A program made the position numbers and the translations under genes. From NCBI RefSeq assembly GCF_003316695.1, contig NZ_PDKB01000001.1, positions 1-64,000 of the forward strand: DNA of 64,000 nt. Direction: 5' to 3'. Positions 19,449 through 28,604 of the stretch are shown here, piece by piece; the stretch's first letter is position 1; every line of letters begins with the position of its first letter. The stretch comes from Aliarcobacter vitoriensis (lineage in GTDB: Bacteria > Campylobacterota > Campylobacteria > Campylobacterales > Arcobacteraceae). Below the pieces are notes generated by a model. That model saw only the letters and a list, made by a program, of their open reading frames with translations. It did not search any database and was not told the DNA's origin.

Positions 19449-22400
19449 TTTTTACACCTTTTTGCTTTTTCTTTGCAAATATTTTTTTGATTAAAATAAA
19501 CATCAAAGGAACATAAAATATTGCTAAAATTGTACCTGTTAAAGTTCCACCAATAATTCCTGTACCAATTGAAATTCTACTATTCGCTCCAGCCCCACTT
19601 GAAATTGCTAAAGGTATAATTCCTGCAATAAAAGCCAATGAAGTCATAATAATTGGTCTAAATCTTAAGCTAGCACCTTCTATTGCTGATTTTATAAGTG
19701 GTTTTCCATTTTTATATGCATTTTCAACAAATTCTATGATTAAAATTGCATTTTTTGCTACAAGCCCAATAGTTGTTAAAAGTGCAACTTGGAAATATAC
19801 GTCATTATTTAAATCTCTAAAATAAACTGATATAACTGCACCAATAATTCCTAATGGAACAGCTAATAAAACAGAAAAAGGGATACTCCAACTTTCATAT
19901 AAAGCAGCTAAACATAAGAAAATCACTATCAAAGATAAAATATATAAATAAATTGCTTGTCCACCTGATAATTTTTCTTGATAAGATAGTCCACTCCAAG
20001 CATAATTAGTATCTGAATTATTAGCTTTTGCTAATCTCTCCATTTCGTCCATTGCAACTCCTGAACTCACTCCATAATTAGCTTGTCCTTGAAATAAATA
20101 AGAAGCCAAACCATTGTATCTTGTTAATGATTTTTCAGTTGGCTCCCAAGATATATTAGTGAACTCTTCAAAAGAGACCATTTTATTATCTTTATTTCTA
20201 ACATTCCATTGATATAAATCTTCTGGTTTTGCTCTATATTGTGCATCAGCTTGGATATAAACTCTTTTTACTCTTGATTTATCAATAAAATCATTTACAT
20301 AGTTTCCAGCCCAAGCAGAACTTAAAGTATTGTCAATATCTTCATAAGATAAACCTAAAGAATATATTTTCTTTTTATCATAATTGAGTTTTAATTGATG
20401 AGTTTCTTCTGTACCTTCAACTCTTGCTCCAACGATTAATTCATTTGATTTTACTGTTTCTAATAAAGAATTTTTTGCTTCAAGAAGTTCTTCTCTTGAC
20501 ATTTTTGCTCCAGCTTGTAACTGAAATTCAAAACCTTCTGAGTTTCCAAGTCCTGGAATAGAAGATGGATTCATTACATAAACTTCTGCATCTCTTATAA
20601 AATATTTTGAGTCATTTTCAGAAAAAGCTATCATTGCCCTTTGGGCAATTTCATCTGCTTTGTTTTCTTTACCACTTCTTTGACTCCAATTTTTTAATTC
20701 AACAAAACCTAAACCACTATTTTGTCCATTCCCTGCAAATGTAAATCCAACAATAGTAAAAATAGAATTAACACTTGCCTTTTCTTCTATTAAGAAATAA
20801 TCTCTTATTATTTTTTCAACATCTTCTGAACGTGTTGCACTAGCTCCAATAGGTAGCATAAATTGAAGCATTAAATCCCCTTGATCTTCTGATGGTACAA
20901 ATCCTGTTGGTAATTTTAAAAATAATAAAATTGTTACAGCTACTATTGCAACATAAGCAGTCATCCATTTTAAGGGTTTATTTACAAAATTAAAAATACT
21001 CATTTTATATTTTCTAGTTAAATTATCAAATTTTTTGTTAAACCATACTATTGGACCACTATCTTTTGCATTTGGGTTATGTGGTTTTAAAAATGTTGCA
21101 CAAATTGCAGGAGATAAAGTGATTGCTACAACAACTGATAAAACCATTGAAGAGATAATTGTAACAGCAAACTGTTTATATATTATTCCTGTTGAGCCAT
21201 TAAAAAATATCATTGGTAAAAATACAACTGAAAGAACAGTTGCAACTCCGATTAGAGCACTTGTTATTTCACTCATTGCAATAATAGTAGCTTCTTTTGC
21301 ACCCAGATTTTTTTCTCTCATATTTCTTTCAACATTTTCAACTACAACAATAGCATCATCAACTAATAAACCAATTGATAAAACCATAGCAAACATTGTT
21401 AAAGAGTTTATTGTAAATCCTAAGAAGTTTAAAATAGCAAATGTTCCAAGTAATACAACTGGTACAGCAACAGCAGGAATTATAGTTGCCCTCCAACTAT
21501 TTAAAAAAACAAACATCACAATAACAACTAAAACTATAGCTTCAAAAAGTGTTTTTACAACCTCCTTTATAGATGCTTCAATAAAAATAGTTGTATCATA
21601 AGGGTAAGAGATTATGTAACCATTTGGTAAATTATTTTCAAATGAAGATATATACTCTTTAACTTTTTTTGCTGTTTCTACTGCATTTGATCCTGATGAT
21701 AATTTAATTCCTACTCCACTTGCTTGAAAACCATTTACCTTTGATATAAACGAATAATCTTGGCTTCCTAATTCAACTTTTGCAACATCTGATAAAAGTA
21801 CATTTGCTCCATTAAGATCGCTCTTTATTACAATATCTTCAAACTCTCTTACATTTTCTAATTTTGTTCTTGACACAACATCAGCATTTAACTCTTGATT
21901 TTTTAATTGAGGTCTTGCACCAATACTTCCTCCAGATGCTTGCGTATTTTGTATCATAATTTCTTTGTTTATATCAGATGGCATCAAATTGTATGATTTT
22001 AGTTTTTTAGGGTCTAGCCAAATTCTCATAGCATATTCAGTACCAAAAAGTTCAACTCCTCCAACACCATCAACTCTTGCTAATCCATCTTTTATATTAC
22101 TAATCAAATAATCTGATATATCATTTTCACTAGATTTTCCTGATTCATCATGAATAGAAAATATCATCAAATAGTCATTTTGAGCTTTTACAACACTTAC
22201 CCCTTCTTTTCTAACATCTTCAGGAAGTCTTGGCAAGATTTGTTGTACTTTATTGTTCACTTGAACTTGAGCTATATCTGGATCTATGCCTTTTTCAAAT
22301 ACAACACTTATTGTTGAAGAGCCTGAACCACTTGTTGAAGAGAAATATAATAAACCATCTAATCCAGTTAATTCTTGCTCTATAACCTGAGTAATACTAT

Positions 22401-22578
22401 TTTCTATAGCTTTAGGAGAAGCTCCTGAATATGTAGCTCTTATTTCAATAGTTGGAGGAGCAATATCTGGATACTGTTCTATTCCTAAATTTTTTATTGA
22501 AAGTATCCCTGCTAACATTATAATTAAAGAAATAACCCAAGCAAAAATTGGATGATGGATGAAAAATCTAGCTATCAT
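19441..22578 (-). CDS. RND multidrug efflux permease (AcrB/CmeB family, HAE1)
   Basis: Inner-membrane proton/drug antiporter of 1045 residues, full length for HAE1 pumps. It has twelve predicted transmembrane helices and two large periplasmic loops. The proton-relay aspartates are visible in helix 4 (GLLVDDAIVVVENVERNM). The N-terminal FFIHHPIFAWVISLIIMLAG and the late LTTIGLVAKNAILIIEF are classic. It overlaps the adaptor gene by 4 bp and the channel gene by 8 bp. Substrates cannot be read from sequence; homologues export bile salts, dyes and antibiotics. Confidence 0.96.
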   Translation of the reverse strand: MIARFFIHHPIFAWVISLIIMLAGILSIKNLGIEQYPDIAPPTIEIRATYSGASPKAIENSITQVIEQELTGLDGLLYFSSTSGSGSSTISVVFEKGIDPDIAQVQVNNKVQQILPRLPEDVRKEGVSVVKAQNDYLMIFSIHDESGKSSENDISDYLISNIKDGLARVDGVGGVELFGTEYAMRIWLDPKKLKSYNLMPSDINKEIMIQNTQASGGSIGARPQLKNQELNADVVSRTKLENVREFEDIVIKSDLNGANVLLSDVAKVELGSQDYSFISKVNGFQASGVGIKLSSGSNAVETAKKVKEYISSFENNLPNGYIISYPYDTTIFIEASIKEVVKTLFEAIVLVVIVMFVFLNSWRATIIPAVAVPVVLLGTFAILNFLGFTINSLTMFAMVLSIGLLVDDAIVVVENVERNMREKNLGAKEATIIAMSEITSALIGVATVLSVVFLPMIFFNGSTGIIYKQFAVTIISSMVLSVVVAITLSPAICATFLKPHNPNAKDSGPIVWFNKKFDNLTRKYKMSIFNFVNKPLKWMTAYVAIVAVTILLFLKLPTGFVPSEDQGDLMLQFMLPIGASATRSEDVEKIIRDYFLIEEKASVNSIFTIVGFTFAGNGQNSGLGFVELKNWSQRSGKENKADEIAQRAMIAFSENDSKYFIRDAEVYVMNPSSIPGLGNSEGFEFQLQAGAKMSREELLEAKNSLLETVKSNELIVGARVEGTEETHQLKLNYDKKKIYSLGLSYEDIDNTLSSAWAGNYVNDFIDKSRVKRVYIQADAQYRAKPEDLYQWNVRNKDNKMVSFEEFTNISWEPTEKSLTRYNGLASYLFQGQANYGVSSGVAMDEMERLAKANNSDTNYAWSGLSYQEKLSGGQAIYLYILSLIVIFLCLAALYESWSIPFSVLLAVPLGIIGAVISVYFRDLNNDVYFQVALLTTIGLVAKNAILIIEFVENAYKNGKPLIKSAIEGASLRFRPIIMTSLAFIAGIIPLAISSGAGANSRISIGTGIIGGTLTGTILAIFYVPLMFILIKKIFAKKKQKGVKNV

Positions 22579-23714
22579 TTTACATCTTCTTTTAAACTAT
22601 TAATATCTTTTGGTATTACGATACTTTTATCGTTTATTTTACTTAAACCTTCAATTATAATCTTATCTGTTTCTAAAACACCATTAGTTACAAGCCATTT
22701 ATTTCCTATTGCTCTTTCTACAGTTATTATCTTTGTTTTAATACTATTATCATCTTGAATAACAGTAACTATATAATTTGATTTTGCATCTAATGTAACG
22801 GCTTGTTGAGGAACTAAAAAAGCATTAATATTACCATTTTTTATTATTGTATTTACAAACATATTATCTAATAATTCACCATCTGGATTTGGAAATTCTG
22901 CTCTTAAAGTTACATATCCTGTATCTTCATCAACTGATATTTCTTGAAGTTTTAGTGTTCCACTATGTTTGTATATTGTATTATCTGGTAATATGATATT
23001 TACATTTATCTCATCTTGTTCTATATTATTTTGATTTGATTTCTTTAATTTAAATAATTGATTATTTGACTGACTTAAATCAACATAAACTTTACTTGTA
23101 TCTCTTATTGTAGTTAAAACATTTTCTTGATTTTGTGAAACTAATGCTCCAACAGTATAGTTAGATATTCCAATAAATCCAGAAATTTGTGCTTTTATTT
23201 TTGTTCTATCCAAATTAATCTTAGCACTTTTTACCAAAGCTTTATTTTGTTCAACCAAAGCAATTGCTTGTAGATATGCAGCTTTTGCATCATCAGCATC
23301 TTGTTTTGATATTACATTAAATTTTACAGATTCTTCATATCTTTCATTTTTTAGTTTTAGTGTTATTAAATTTGCTTCTGAACTTTTTAGGGTTGCTAAG
23401 GCTTCTTCATAACTAGCTTGGTAGGAATCTGGATCAATTACATATAAAACTTCTCCTTGTTTTACAAAACTTCCCTCTTTAAAAAGTTGTTTTTTAATAA
23501 TTCCATCAATTTGTGGTCTTACTTCTGATTTATAAATAGATTTTATTCGTCCTGACAACTCTTGTTGTAAAGGAACTTCTTGTTTATTCAATGTTATATA
23601 TCCGACTTCAATTGCTTGATTTTCTGATGAATAATCAGTTGATTTTTCACCACTACATCCAGAAAAAAAAGTAAGAAATAGTAAAAAAATTAATTTTTTT
23701 AAGTAAAAATACAT
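22575..23714 (-). CDS. RND efflux periplasmic adaptor (membrane fusion lipoprotein)
   Basis: HlyD/AcrA-type adaptor of 379 residues bridging pump and outer-membrane channel. The lipoprotein signal ends LTFFSGCS. The lipoyl half-motifs VRPQIDGIIKKQLFKEGSFV and AQISGFIGISNYTVGALVS flank a helical hairpin (about 95-155), followed by the beta-barrel and membrane-proximal domains. It is the first gene of the pump operon, and its start lies just inside the region with the palindromic operator. Confidence 0.94.
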   Translation of the reverse strand: MYFYLKKLIFLLFLTFFSGCSGEKSTDYSSENQAIEVGYITLNKQEVPLQQELSGRIKSIYKSEVRPQIDGIIKKQLFKEGSFVKQGEVLYVIDPDSYQASYEEALATLKSSEANLITLKLKNERYEESVKFNVISKQDADDAKAAYLQAIALVEQNKALVKSAKINLDRTKIKAQISGFIGISNYTVGALVSQNQENVLTTIRDTSKVYVDLSQSNNQLFKLKKSNQNNIEQDEINVNIILPDNTIYKHSGTLKLQEISVDEDTGYVTLRAEFPNPDGELLDNMFVNTIIKNGNINAFLVPQQAVTLDAKSNYIVTVIQDDNSIKTKIITVERAIGNKWLVTNGVLETDKIIIEGLSKINDKSIVIPKDINSLKEDVK

Positions 23715-23728
23715 TATTTAACCTTTAT

Positions 23729-23746
23729 AATACATACGTATGTATT
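23729..23746. promoter_or_regulatory. Palindromic operator between efflux operon and tetR gene
   Basis: AATACATACGTATGTATT is a perfect 18-bp palindrome lying 15 bp upstream of the adaptor start codon and about 75 bp upstream of the tetR start. On the minus strand a TATAAA-like -10 box for the pump operon abuts it. Its position between divergent pump and TetR genes is the standard layout for AcrR/CmeR-type autoregulated repression. Confidence 0.7.
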
Positions 23747-23821
23747 TAATATTTTTGAAATAGTATTTAAAGAAATATTAAATTTTAATTAAATAATATG
23801 CACTTGAATAGGAGTTATAAA

Positions 23822-24361
23822 TTGAGCACAAAAAATAAAATAGATAAAAACCACTTAATAAGTGTTATTGAAGATATTATATTAGATGAAGGAATTTCAG
23901 GTTTAAGTATTAGAAAAGTTGCTTCTAAGGCAAATATTTCAATAGGTGGAGTTCAATATGCCTTTGGAAATAAAGAAGGAATGATAAAAGCAGTTGCACA
24001 TAAAAATGAAGATGATTATAACCAACAAATAGAAATTTTATCAAAAAATGATAATTCAAAATATGCCAAATTAAAAGCTCATATTAATTATATAGCAAAT
24101 TGCAATAGCACTGAAGAATTCAGCAAAATGTCAAGAATGGTAACTATGCTTTTACAAGATGAAATTATTTTAAAAGAGTTTCAAGATTGCTATACTACTT
24201 CTTTAGATTCTATTGATACATCAAATGATGAAGGTAAAAAATTAAGGTTAGCCTTTTTACTTTCAGAAGCACTATTTGCTTTGTTATCTTTTAAATATAT
24301 AAAATTATCAGATAAAGAACAAAAAGAGATTTTTGAAGATTTAAAGAAATTTTTACTTTAA
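23822..24361 (+). CDS. TetR/AcrR family transcriptional regulator
   Basis: Likely repressor of the divergent RND operon. The N-terminal helix-turn-helix reads LSIRKVASKANISIGGVQYAF (about residues 27-47 of the chosen start), the usual TetR DNA-reading head; the rest is an all-helical ligand-binding domain. The frame is open to an ATG at 23798, but TTG 23822 has AGGAG at 23810-23814 with ideal spacing and gives a 179-residue protein, so I chose it. The MFS exporter downstream may be cotranscribed. The ligand is unknown. Confidence 0.88.
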   Translation: MSTKNKIDKNHLISVIEDIILDEGISGLSIRKVASKANISIGGVQYAFGNKEGMIKAVAHKNEDDYNQQIEILSKNDNSKYAKLKAHINYIANCNSTEEFSKMSRMVTMLLQDEIILKEFQDCYTTSLDSIDTSNDEGKKLRLAFLLSEALFALLSFKYIKLSDKEQKEIFEDLKKFLL

Positions 24362-24424
24362 GTTTTTTTTGATACACTTTCAATCTCAATACAGTTGTAT
24401 TGAAATATATTTTGAAAGAATTTT

Positions 24425-25624
24425 ATGAAAAAAAGATTAATTACTTTTAAATTTATTATGACCATTGCTTTTGTTGAAGTTCTTTGTTATATGGCTGTTG
24501 ATTTTTATTTAGCTTCTATGCCACATATTGCAACATATTTTGAAACATCTTATTCAAAAGTTCAGCTTTCACTTACATTTTTTCTCTTTGCAATGGGTAT
24601 TGGGCAACTCTTTTTTGGTCCAATTATTGACTATTTTGGAAGAAAAATACCTTTAATTTTTGGAATTGTTCTTTACTCTTTATGTTCAATCCTTATGACT
24701 TTTGCAATAAATATAGAAGCATTTTTATTTTTTAGAGTTATTCAAGGATTAAGTGTAGCTTTAATATATGTTTGTGTGATAAGTATGGTTAGAGATGTAT
24801 CAAAAGGTAGAGTTGCAGCAAATATTTTTGCAATATTAATTACTATTGGAGCTACAACTCCTATTTTAGCACCAACATTAGGTGGTTATATAGACCAAGA
24901 GTTTGGATGGAAAACAGTTTTTTATATACTTTTTATACTATCAATTATTTTGGCATTAGCATCGCAATTTACATTACAAGAGACTTTAAAAGAGCAAAAA
25001 AGAGTTACAATAAATTTTAAAAATATTTTTATTATTTATTTTAATATTATAAGAGATAGAGATTTTTTGACACCAGCTATTGCTGCTTGTTTAATGTATA
25101 TGTTTGTGTTTGCATATATTGCAGGAGCAAGTTTTGCTTATCAAGAGATATATAAACTTGATTCAAAAACCTTTGGCTTAGTATTTGGAGCAACAGGAAG
25201 TGCATTACTATTTGGAGCATTAATTTCTACTAAACTATTAAAAATATTTAATATGAAGCAACTATCAATTAGTGGAGCAACTATTTTAGTTTTTGGTTCA
25301 ATTATTAGTTTTACTAGTGCAAATATATCTTTTATTGGTTTTGATGGAATAGTTGCAGGGTTTTTTATCTCATTTTTTGGTTTAGGACTTTGTGAAGCAA
25401 GTCTATTTTCTATGGCTATGTCTTCTCAAAAGAAGTCTGTTGGAGCAACTGCTGCACTATTAGGTTCATTGCAACTTTTATTACCTGCTAGTGTAACTTT
25501 GATTGCGGGGTATTTAGTAGAGATATCAACACTTTATTGGTTAGGAATTATACTTATTTTAGGTATTTTATCATTTTTATTTACTTACATAGTTTTTAAA
25601 AATAAAAAACAATTAATCAAGTAA
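24425..25624 (+). CDS. Bcr/CflA-type MFS drug exporter
   Basis: Major facilitator of 399 residues with 12 predicted helices. The DHA1 signature after helix 2 reads GPIIDYFGRKIPL, and the N-terminal FYLASMPHIATYF resembles Bcr/CflA proteins of the bicyclomycin/chloramphenicol group. It follows tetR by 63 bases on the same strand, so it could belong to the same stress regulon as the RND pump. Its 3' end overlaps the convergent small gene at 25613 by 12 bp. Confidence 0.88.
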   Translation: MKKRLITFKFIMTIAFVEVLCYMAVDFYLASMPHIATYFETSYSKVQLSLTFFLFAMGIGQLFFGPIIDYFGRKIPLIFGIVLYSLCSILMTFAINIEAFLFFRVIQGLSVALIYVCVISMVRDVSKGRVAANIFAILITIGATTPILAPTLGGYIDQEFGWKTVFYILFILSIILALASQFTLQETLKEQKRVTINFKNIFIIYFNIIRDRDFLTPAIAACLMYMFVFAYIAGASFAYQEIYKLDSKTFGLVFGATGSALLFGALISTKLLKIFNMKQLSISGATILVFGSIISFTSANISFIGFDGIVAGFFISFFGLGLCEASLFSMAMSSQKKSVGATAALLGSLQLLLPASVTLIAGYLVEISTLYWLGIILILGILSFLFTYIVFKNKKQLIK

Positions 25625-25936
25625 AATATATTTTTCAACATCTACGATATCAATTTGTGAATATGGTAGATGTTTTTTGATATATTTCAAGAATTCTCCA
25701 CTTCTTAAAAAATCATTAAAAATATCTTTTTGTATATAATGATAATCTACTAAACTTTTAAGTATCTCTAAAATCTCTTGAGCAGTTTTAATATTGTTTG
25801 ATAAAATCAATATTTCAAAAATTTCAAAATAAATCTCAATTTTTTTATCTATTTTAGAATTTACAACACTATCTAAATTTGTGTAATCCAAAAAATCACT
25901 AGAAACACAATTTTCTAAGCCTAATTTTTTATGCAT
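25613..25936 (-). CDS. Hypothetical protein paired with HTH regulator
   Basis: Acidic protein of 107 residues, predicted mostly alpha-helical, with no signal peptide, membrane helix or domain I recognise. It faces away from the HTH gene at 26034; both promoters share a short region with two near-identical palindromes. The arrangement resembles a regulator controlling itself and a small partner gene, as in toxin-antitoxin or small stress modules, but nothing in the protein shows toxin function. It tail-overlaps the MFS gene. Confidence 0.6.
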   Translation of the reverse strand: MHKKLGLENCVSSDFLDYTNLDSVVNSKIDKKIEIYFEIFEILILSNNIKTAQEILEILKSLVDYHYIQKDIFNDFLRSGEFLKYIKKHLPYSQIDIVDVEKYILLD

Positions 25937-25952
25937 AAAATCCTCTTTGTAG

Positions 25953-25968
25953 ACGATATATATATCGT
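25953..25968. promoter_or_regulatory. Operator-like palindrome 1 of HTH divergent region
   Basis: ACGATATATATATCGT is a perfect 16-bp palindrome 17 bases upstream of the minus-strand hypothetical gene. Its core GATATATATATCGTT recurs 53 bp away, close to five helical turns, which suggests cooperative binding by the adjacent HTH protein. Confidence 0.55.
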
Positions 25969-26007
25969 TGTTTAAATATTAACAAAAACTATATTATTTA
26001 AAACTTA

Positions 26008-26022
26008 GATATATATATCGTT
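26008..26022. promoter_or_regulatory. Operator-like palindrome 2 of HTH divergent region
   Basis: A second copy of GATATATATATCGTT, directly before the AGGAAAAA ribosome binding site of the HTH gene. Binding here would block expression of the HTH gene itself. Confidence 0.55.
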
Positions 26023-26033
26023 AGGAAAAAGTT

Positions 26034-26288
26034 TTGCAAAATGAATTAGAAATTGATTTAGAAAGTTATAGTGAAAAAATTTTGGATATTGTTTCATTAA
26101 ATGTAAAAAAATATAGAGAAGAAAAAGGCTTAACCCAAATGCAACTAGCTTTAGAGATAGGAATGAGTGGTGGAGCATATTTAGGTCGTGCTGAACTTAG
26201 AAAAAATAACCACCATTTTAATATAAAACATTTGGCAAAAATCTCTAAAGTTTTGAATATAGATATTAAAAACTTTTTTGAAGCATAG
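26034..26288 (+). CDS. Small XRE-family HTH transcriptional regulator
   Basis: DNA-binding protein of 84 residues. The helix-turn-helix spans about 22-75 (YREEKGLTQMQLALEIGMSG), followed by LAKISKVLNIDIKNFF, the usual end of a Cro/CI-type domain. There is no extra domain. The start is TTG 26034 with AGGA shortly upstream. It is likely autoregulatory through the twin palindromes, and probably controls the divergent gene at 25613. Confidence 0.85.
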   Translation: MQNELEIDLESYSEKILDIVSLNVKKYREEKGLTQMQLALEIGMSGGAYLGRAELRKNNHHFNIKHLAKISKVLNIDIKNFFEA

Positions 26289-26301
26289 AAAATCTATGCT
26301 T
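26281..26301. terminator. Hairpin between HTH gene and sulP
   Basis: An 8-bp perfect stem AAGCATAG/CTATGCTT with a five-base loop sits across the two convergent stop codons. Confidence 0.55.
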
Positions 26302-27925
26302 TCATCTCTTTTACTTTGTATTTTTTTGAATAGTTTATAGCGTCTTCTATACTTGAAAAAGTTGTAACATAATCAAATTTAGCTCTTTGTAATTTTTGTA
26401 ATACTCTTTGATTTAATCCTGCAAAAATTAGCTTTTTATTTTTTGCTTCAAAACTATCAATTATAGATTTTAAAGCTACCATTGCAGTCATATCAAGCAT
26501 TGATACATTTTTCATATTAAGTATTACGATATTTTTTTGTTCATTTATATTTACTAAAGTTTTTAAAGCTTTTTGAGCGGCACCAAAAAACATAGGTCCA
26601 TTTATATCATAAATTAAAATATCTTTTGGCATATCAGGATGGCTTTCTAAATTTTCACTTACAAGTTCAATAGAGTATAAATCGATAATTCGTTTTATAA
26701 ATAGTATTGAAGCAAGAGCGATACCAACAGCAACAGCAACTTCCATATCTATTAAAACAGTTAAAGAAAAACAAGTAAGTAAAACATAAATATCATCTCT
26801 TGGAGCAGTTTTTAAGATATTTATAAAGTGTTTAACTTCACTCATATTCCAAGCAACCATAAGTAAAAGAGCAGATAAGGCAGCCATTGGCAAATACGAT
26901 ATTATTGGAGCAATAAATAAAATAGATGCTAAAATAAATATTGAGTGAACTATTGAAGATAATTTAGTTGTTCCACCAGAGTTTATGTTGGCAACTGTTC
27001 TAGCTATTGCAGCAGTTGCTGGAATTCCTCCAAAAAATGGAACTACCATATTTGTTATACCTTGCCCAATTAGTTCTTTATTTGGATCTGTTTTATTTCC
27101 TGTCATAGCATCACTAATAACGGCACATAAAAGAGATTCTAAAGCCCCTAAAATAGCAATTGCAACTGCATGAGGGAGAAGTTTTATTAGTAAATCAAGA
27201 TTTATTTCATGTGGTTTTAAAAACTCCCAAGGAAGTGAAAATTGTAAAGGAATAGGTGGAATTCCATTTCCTTGCAAACCATTTATATTATAAGTAAAAG
27301 TTGAATTTATTGTTGATATATTTAAACCATATTGAGAATTAAAAAAAGCTACAAAAAGTGCAACAACTCCTAAAGCAACCAAAGCTGCTGGAAGTTTACT
27401 TTTTGTTTTTCTCCAAATGATTAGCAAGAATAGTGTTACACTTGCAGTTAAAAACTCATAGATATTAAAAGTAGAAAAAGAGTTAAAAAGTAAAATAATT
27501 TTATCTATATAAGTTCCGCTAAAATTTTCTATATGAAGACCAAAAAAATCTTTTATTTGAATAGTTGCGATTACAACTGCTATTCCAGATGTAAATCCAA
27601 CAGTAACTGGATATGGAACTAACTCAATTAAATTTCCAAGTTTAAAAACCCCAACAAGAACTAAAATAACACCAGATAAAAGTCCACATAAAAGCAGACC
27701 AGTTATTCCAAACTCTTGAACTATTGGGATTAAAATTACTATAAAAGCAGCTGTTGGTCCAGAAATATTTACTTTACTACTTCCAAAAACGGCTGCAAAA
27801 ATACCAGCAATTATTGCTGTATAAAGACCAAGTTGTGGTGGAACTCCTGTTGCAATAGCAAGTGCCATAGATAAGGGTAACGCAATAATTCCAACTGTAA
27901 GACCTGATAAAATATTATCTTTCAT
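26294..27925 (-). CDS. SulP family anion transporter with STAS domain
   Basis: Membrane transporter of 543 residues in the SLC26/SulP family, moving sulfate, bicarbonate or similar anions. It has about 12-14 hydrophobic segments to about residue 400, with the SulP signature region NISGPTAAFIVIL in the third segment. The C-terminal cytoplasmic STAS domain (about 430-540) contains VILNMKNVSMLDMTAMVAL. There is no adjacent carbonic anhydrase or sulfur gene to fix the substrate. Start ATG 27925 with AAGGAAAA upstream. Confidence 0.92.
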   Translation of the reverse strand: MKDNILSGLTVGIIALPLSMALAIATGVPPQLGLYTAIIAGIFAAVFGSSKVNISGPTAAFIVILIPIVQEFGITGLLLCGLLSGVILVLVGVFKLGNLIELVPYPVTVGFTSGIAVVIATIQIKDFFGLHIENFSGTYIDKIILLFNSFSTFNIYEFLTASVTLFLLIIWRKTKSKLPAALVALGVVALFVAFFNSQYGLNISTINSTFTYNINGLQGNGIPPIPLQFSLPWEFLKPHEINLDLLIKLLPHAVAIAILGALESLLCAVISDAMTGNKTDPNKELIGQGITNMVVPFFGGIPATAAIARTVANINSGGTTKLSSIVHSIFILASILFIAPIISYLPMAALSALLLMVAWNMSEVKHFINILKTAPRDDIYVLLTCFSLTVLIDMEVAVAVGIALASILFIKRIIDLYSIELVSENLESHPDMPKDILIYDINGPMFFGAAQKALKTLVNINEQKNIVILNMKNVSMLDMTAMVALKSIIDSFEAKNKKLIFAGLNQRVLQKLQRAKFDYVTTFSSIEDAINYSKKYKVKEMKA

Positions 27926-27965
27926 CTTTTTCCTTTTAGTTAAGACTTGCGACCTTTATAAATCT

Positions 27966-28604
27966 TTAGAAAATATATATTTTGTGGTTTAAATCCTCTT
28001 TATTTGATTTTACTTTATTTAACCAATATTCATATTTTACTTGGTCTTTTGCTTGTTCAAAAAGTCCTTGTTTATAAATATTTGCTAACATCTCTTGCGC
28101 TTGAAAAACACCTTTTTGTGCTGCAAAATTTAGTAATTCTACACCTTTATCATTGTCAACTTTTGTATTTATACCTTGAAGATAAAATCTTGAAAGTTGA
28201 AAGGCAGCAACAGGATCAATAGAAGAAGACTCTTTTAAAAGTTCAAAAGATTTATTGATATCTTTTCTTACTCCCTCACCTTTATAATAAATAAAAGATA
28301 TAGGTAAATTTGCAAAAAGGTTATCTTTTTGTTTTGCTTCATTTAGATATGCTAGAGCTTCTTGATACTCTTTTCTATCAGCATGATAAGTACCTAATCG
28401 AATTTTAGCAAATGAGTTAGTCGATAGATTTTTATAGCAATACAGTTTATTTGATTCATTTTCCATAGATTGGCACTCATTTGCTTCTTTTAACTCTTCT
28501 TCATAATTTATATTAGAACCAAATGTTAAAAAATCTGGCATTTTAAATGAACAAGCTGTTAATAAAAATATTGCAATAAGTGAAATAAATATATTTTTTA
28601 ACAT
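27966..28604 (-). CDS. Sel1/TPR-like repeat lipoprotein (copy 2)
   Basis: Outer-envelope lipoprotein of 212 residues: signal ending FLLTACS, then a cysteine pair (QSMENESNKLYCYKN) and Sel1-like helical repeats from about 70 to 195, with LPISFIYYKGEGVRKD and LANIYKQGLFEQAK matching the repeat pattern. It follows its paralogue at 28605 with no gap and shares the SFA(K/Q)IRLG segment and repeat spacing. Such proteins usually act as scaffolds; no catalytic domain was seen. Confidence 0.75.
   Translation of the reverse strand: MLKNIFISLIAIFLLTACSFKMPDFLTFGSNINYEEELKEANECQSMENESNKLYCYKNLSTNSFAKIRLGTYHADRKEYQEALAYLNEAKQKDNLFANLPISFIYYKGEGVRKDINKSFELLKESSSIDPVAAFQLSRFYLQGINTKVDNDKGVELLNFAAQKGVFQAQEMLANIYKQGLFEQAKDQVKYEYWLNKVKSNKEDLNHKIYIF

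Noticed and set aside
21035-21601. 188-residue plus-strand open frame opposite the RND pump gene
   Set aside because: It lies wholly antisense to a strongly conserved permease, shows no domain and is explained by codon bias of the true gene.
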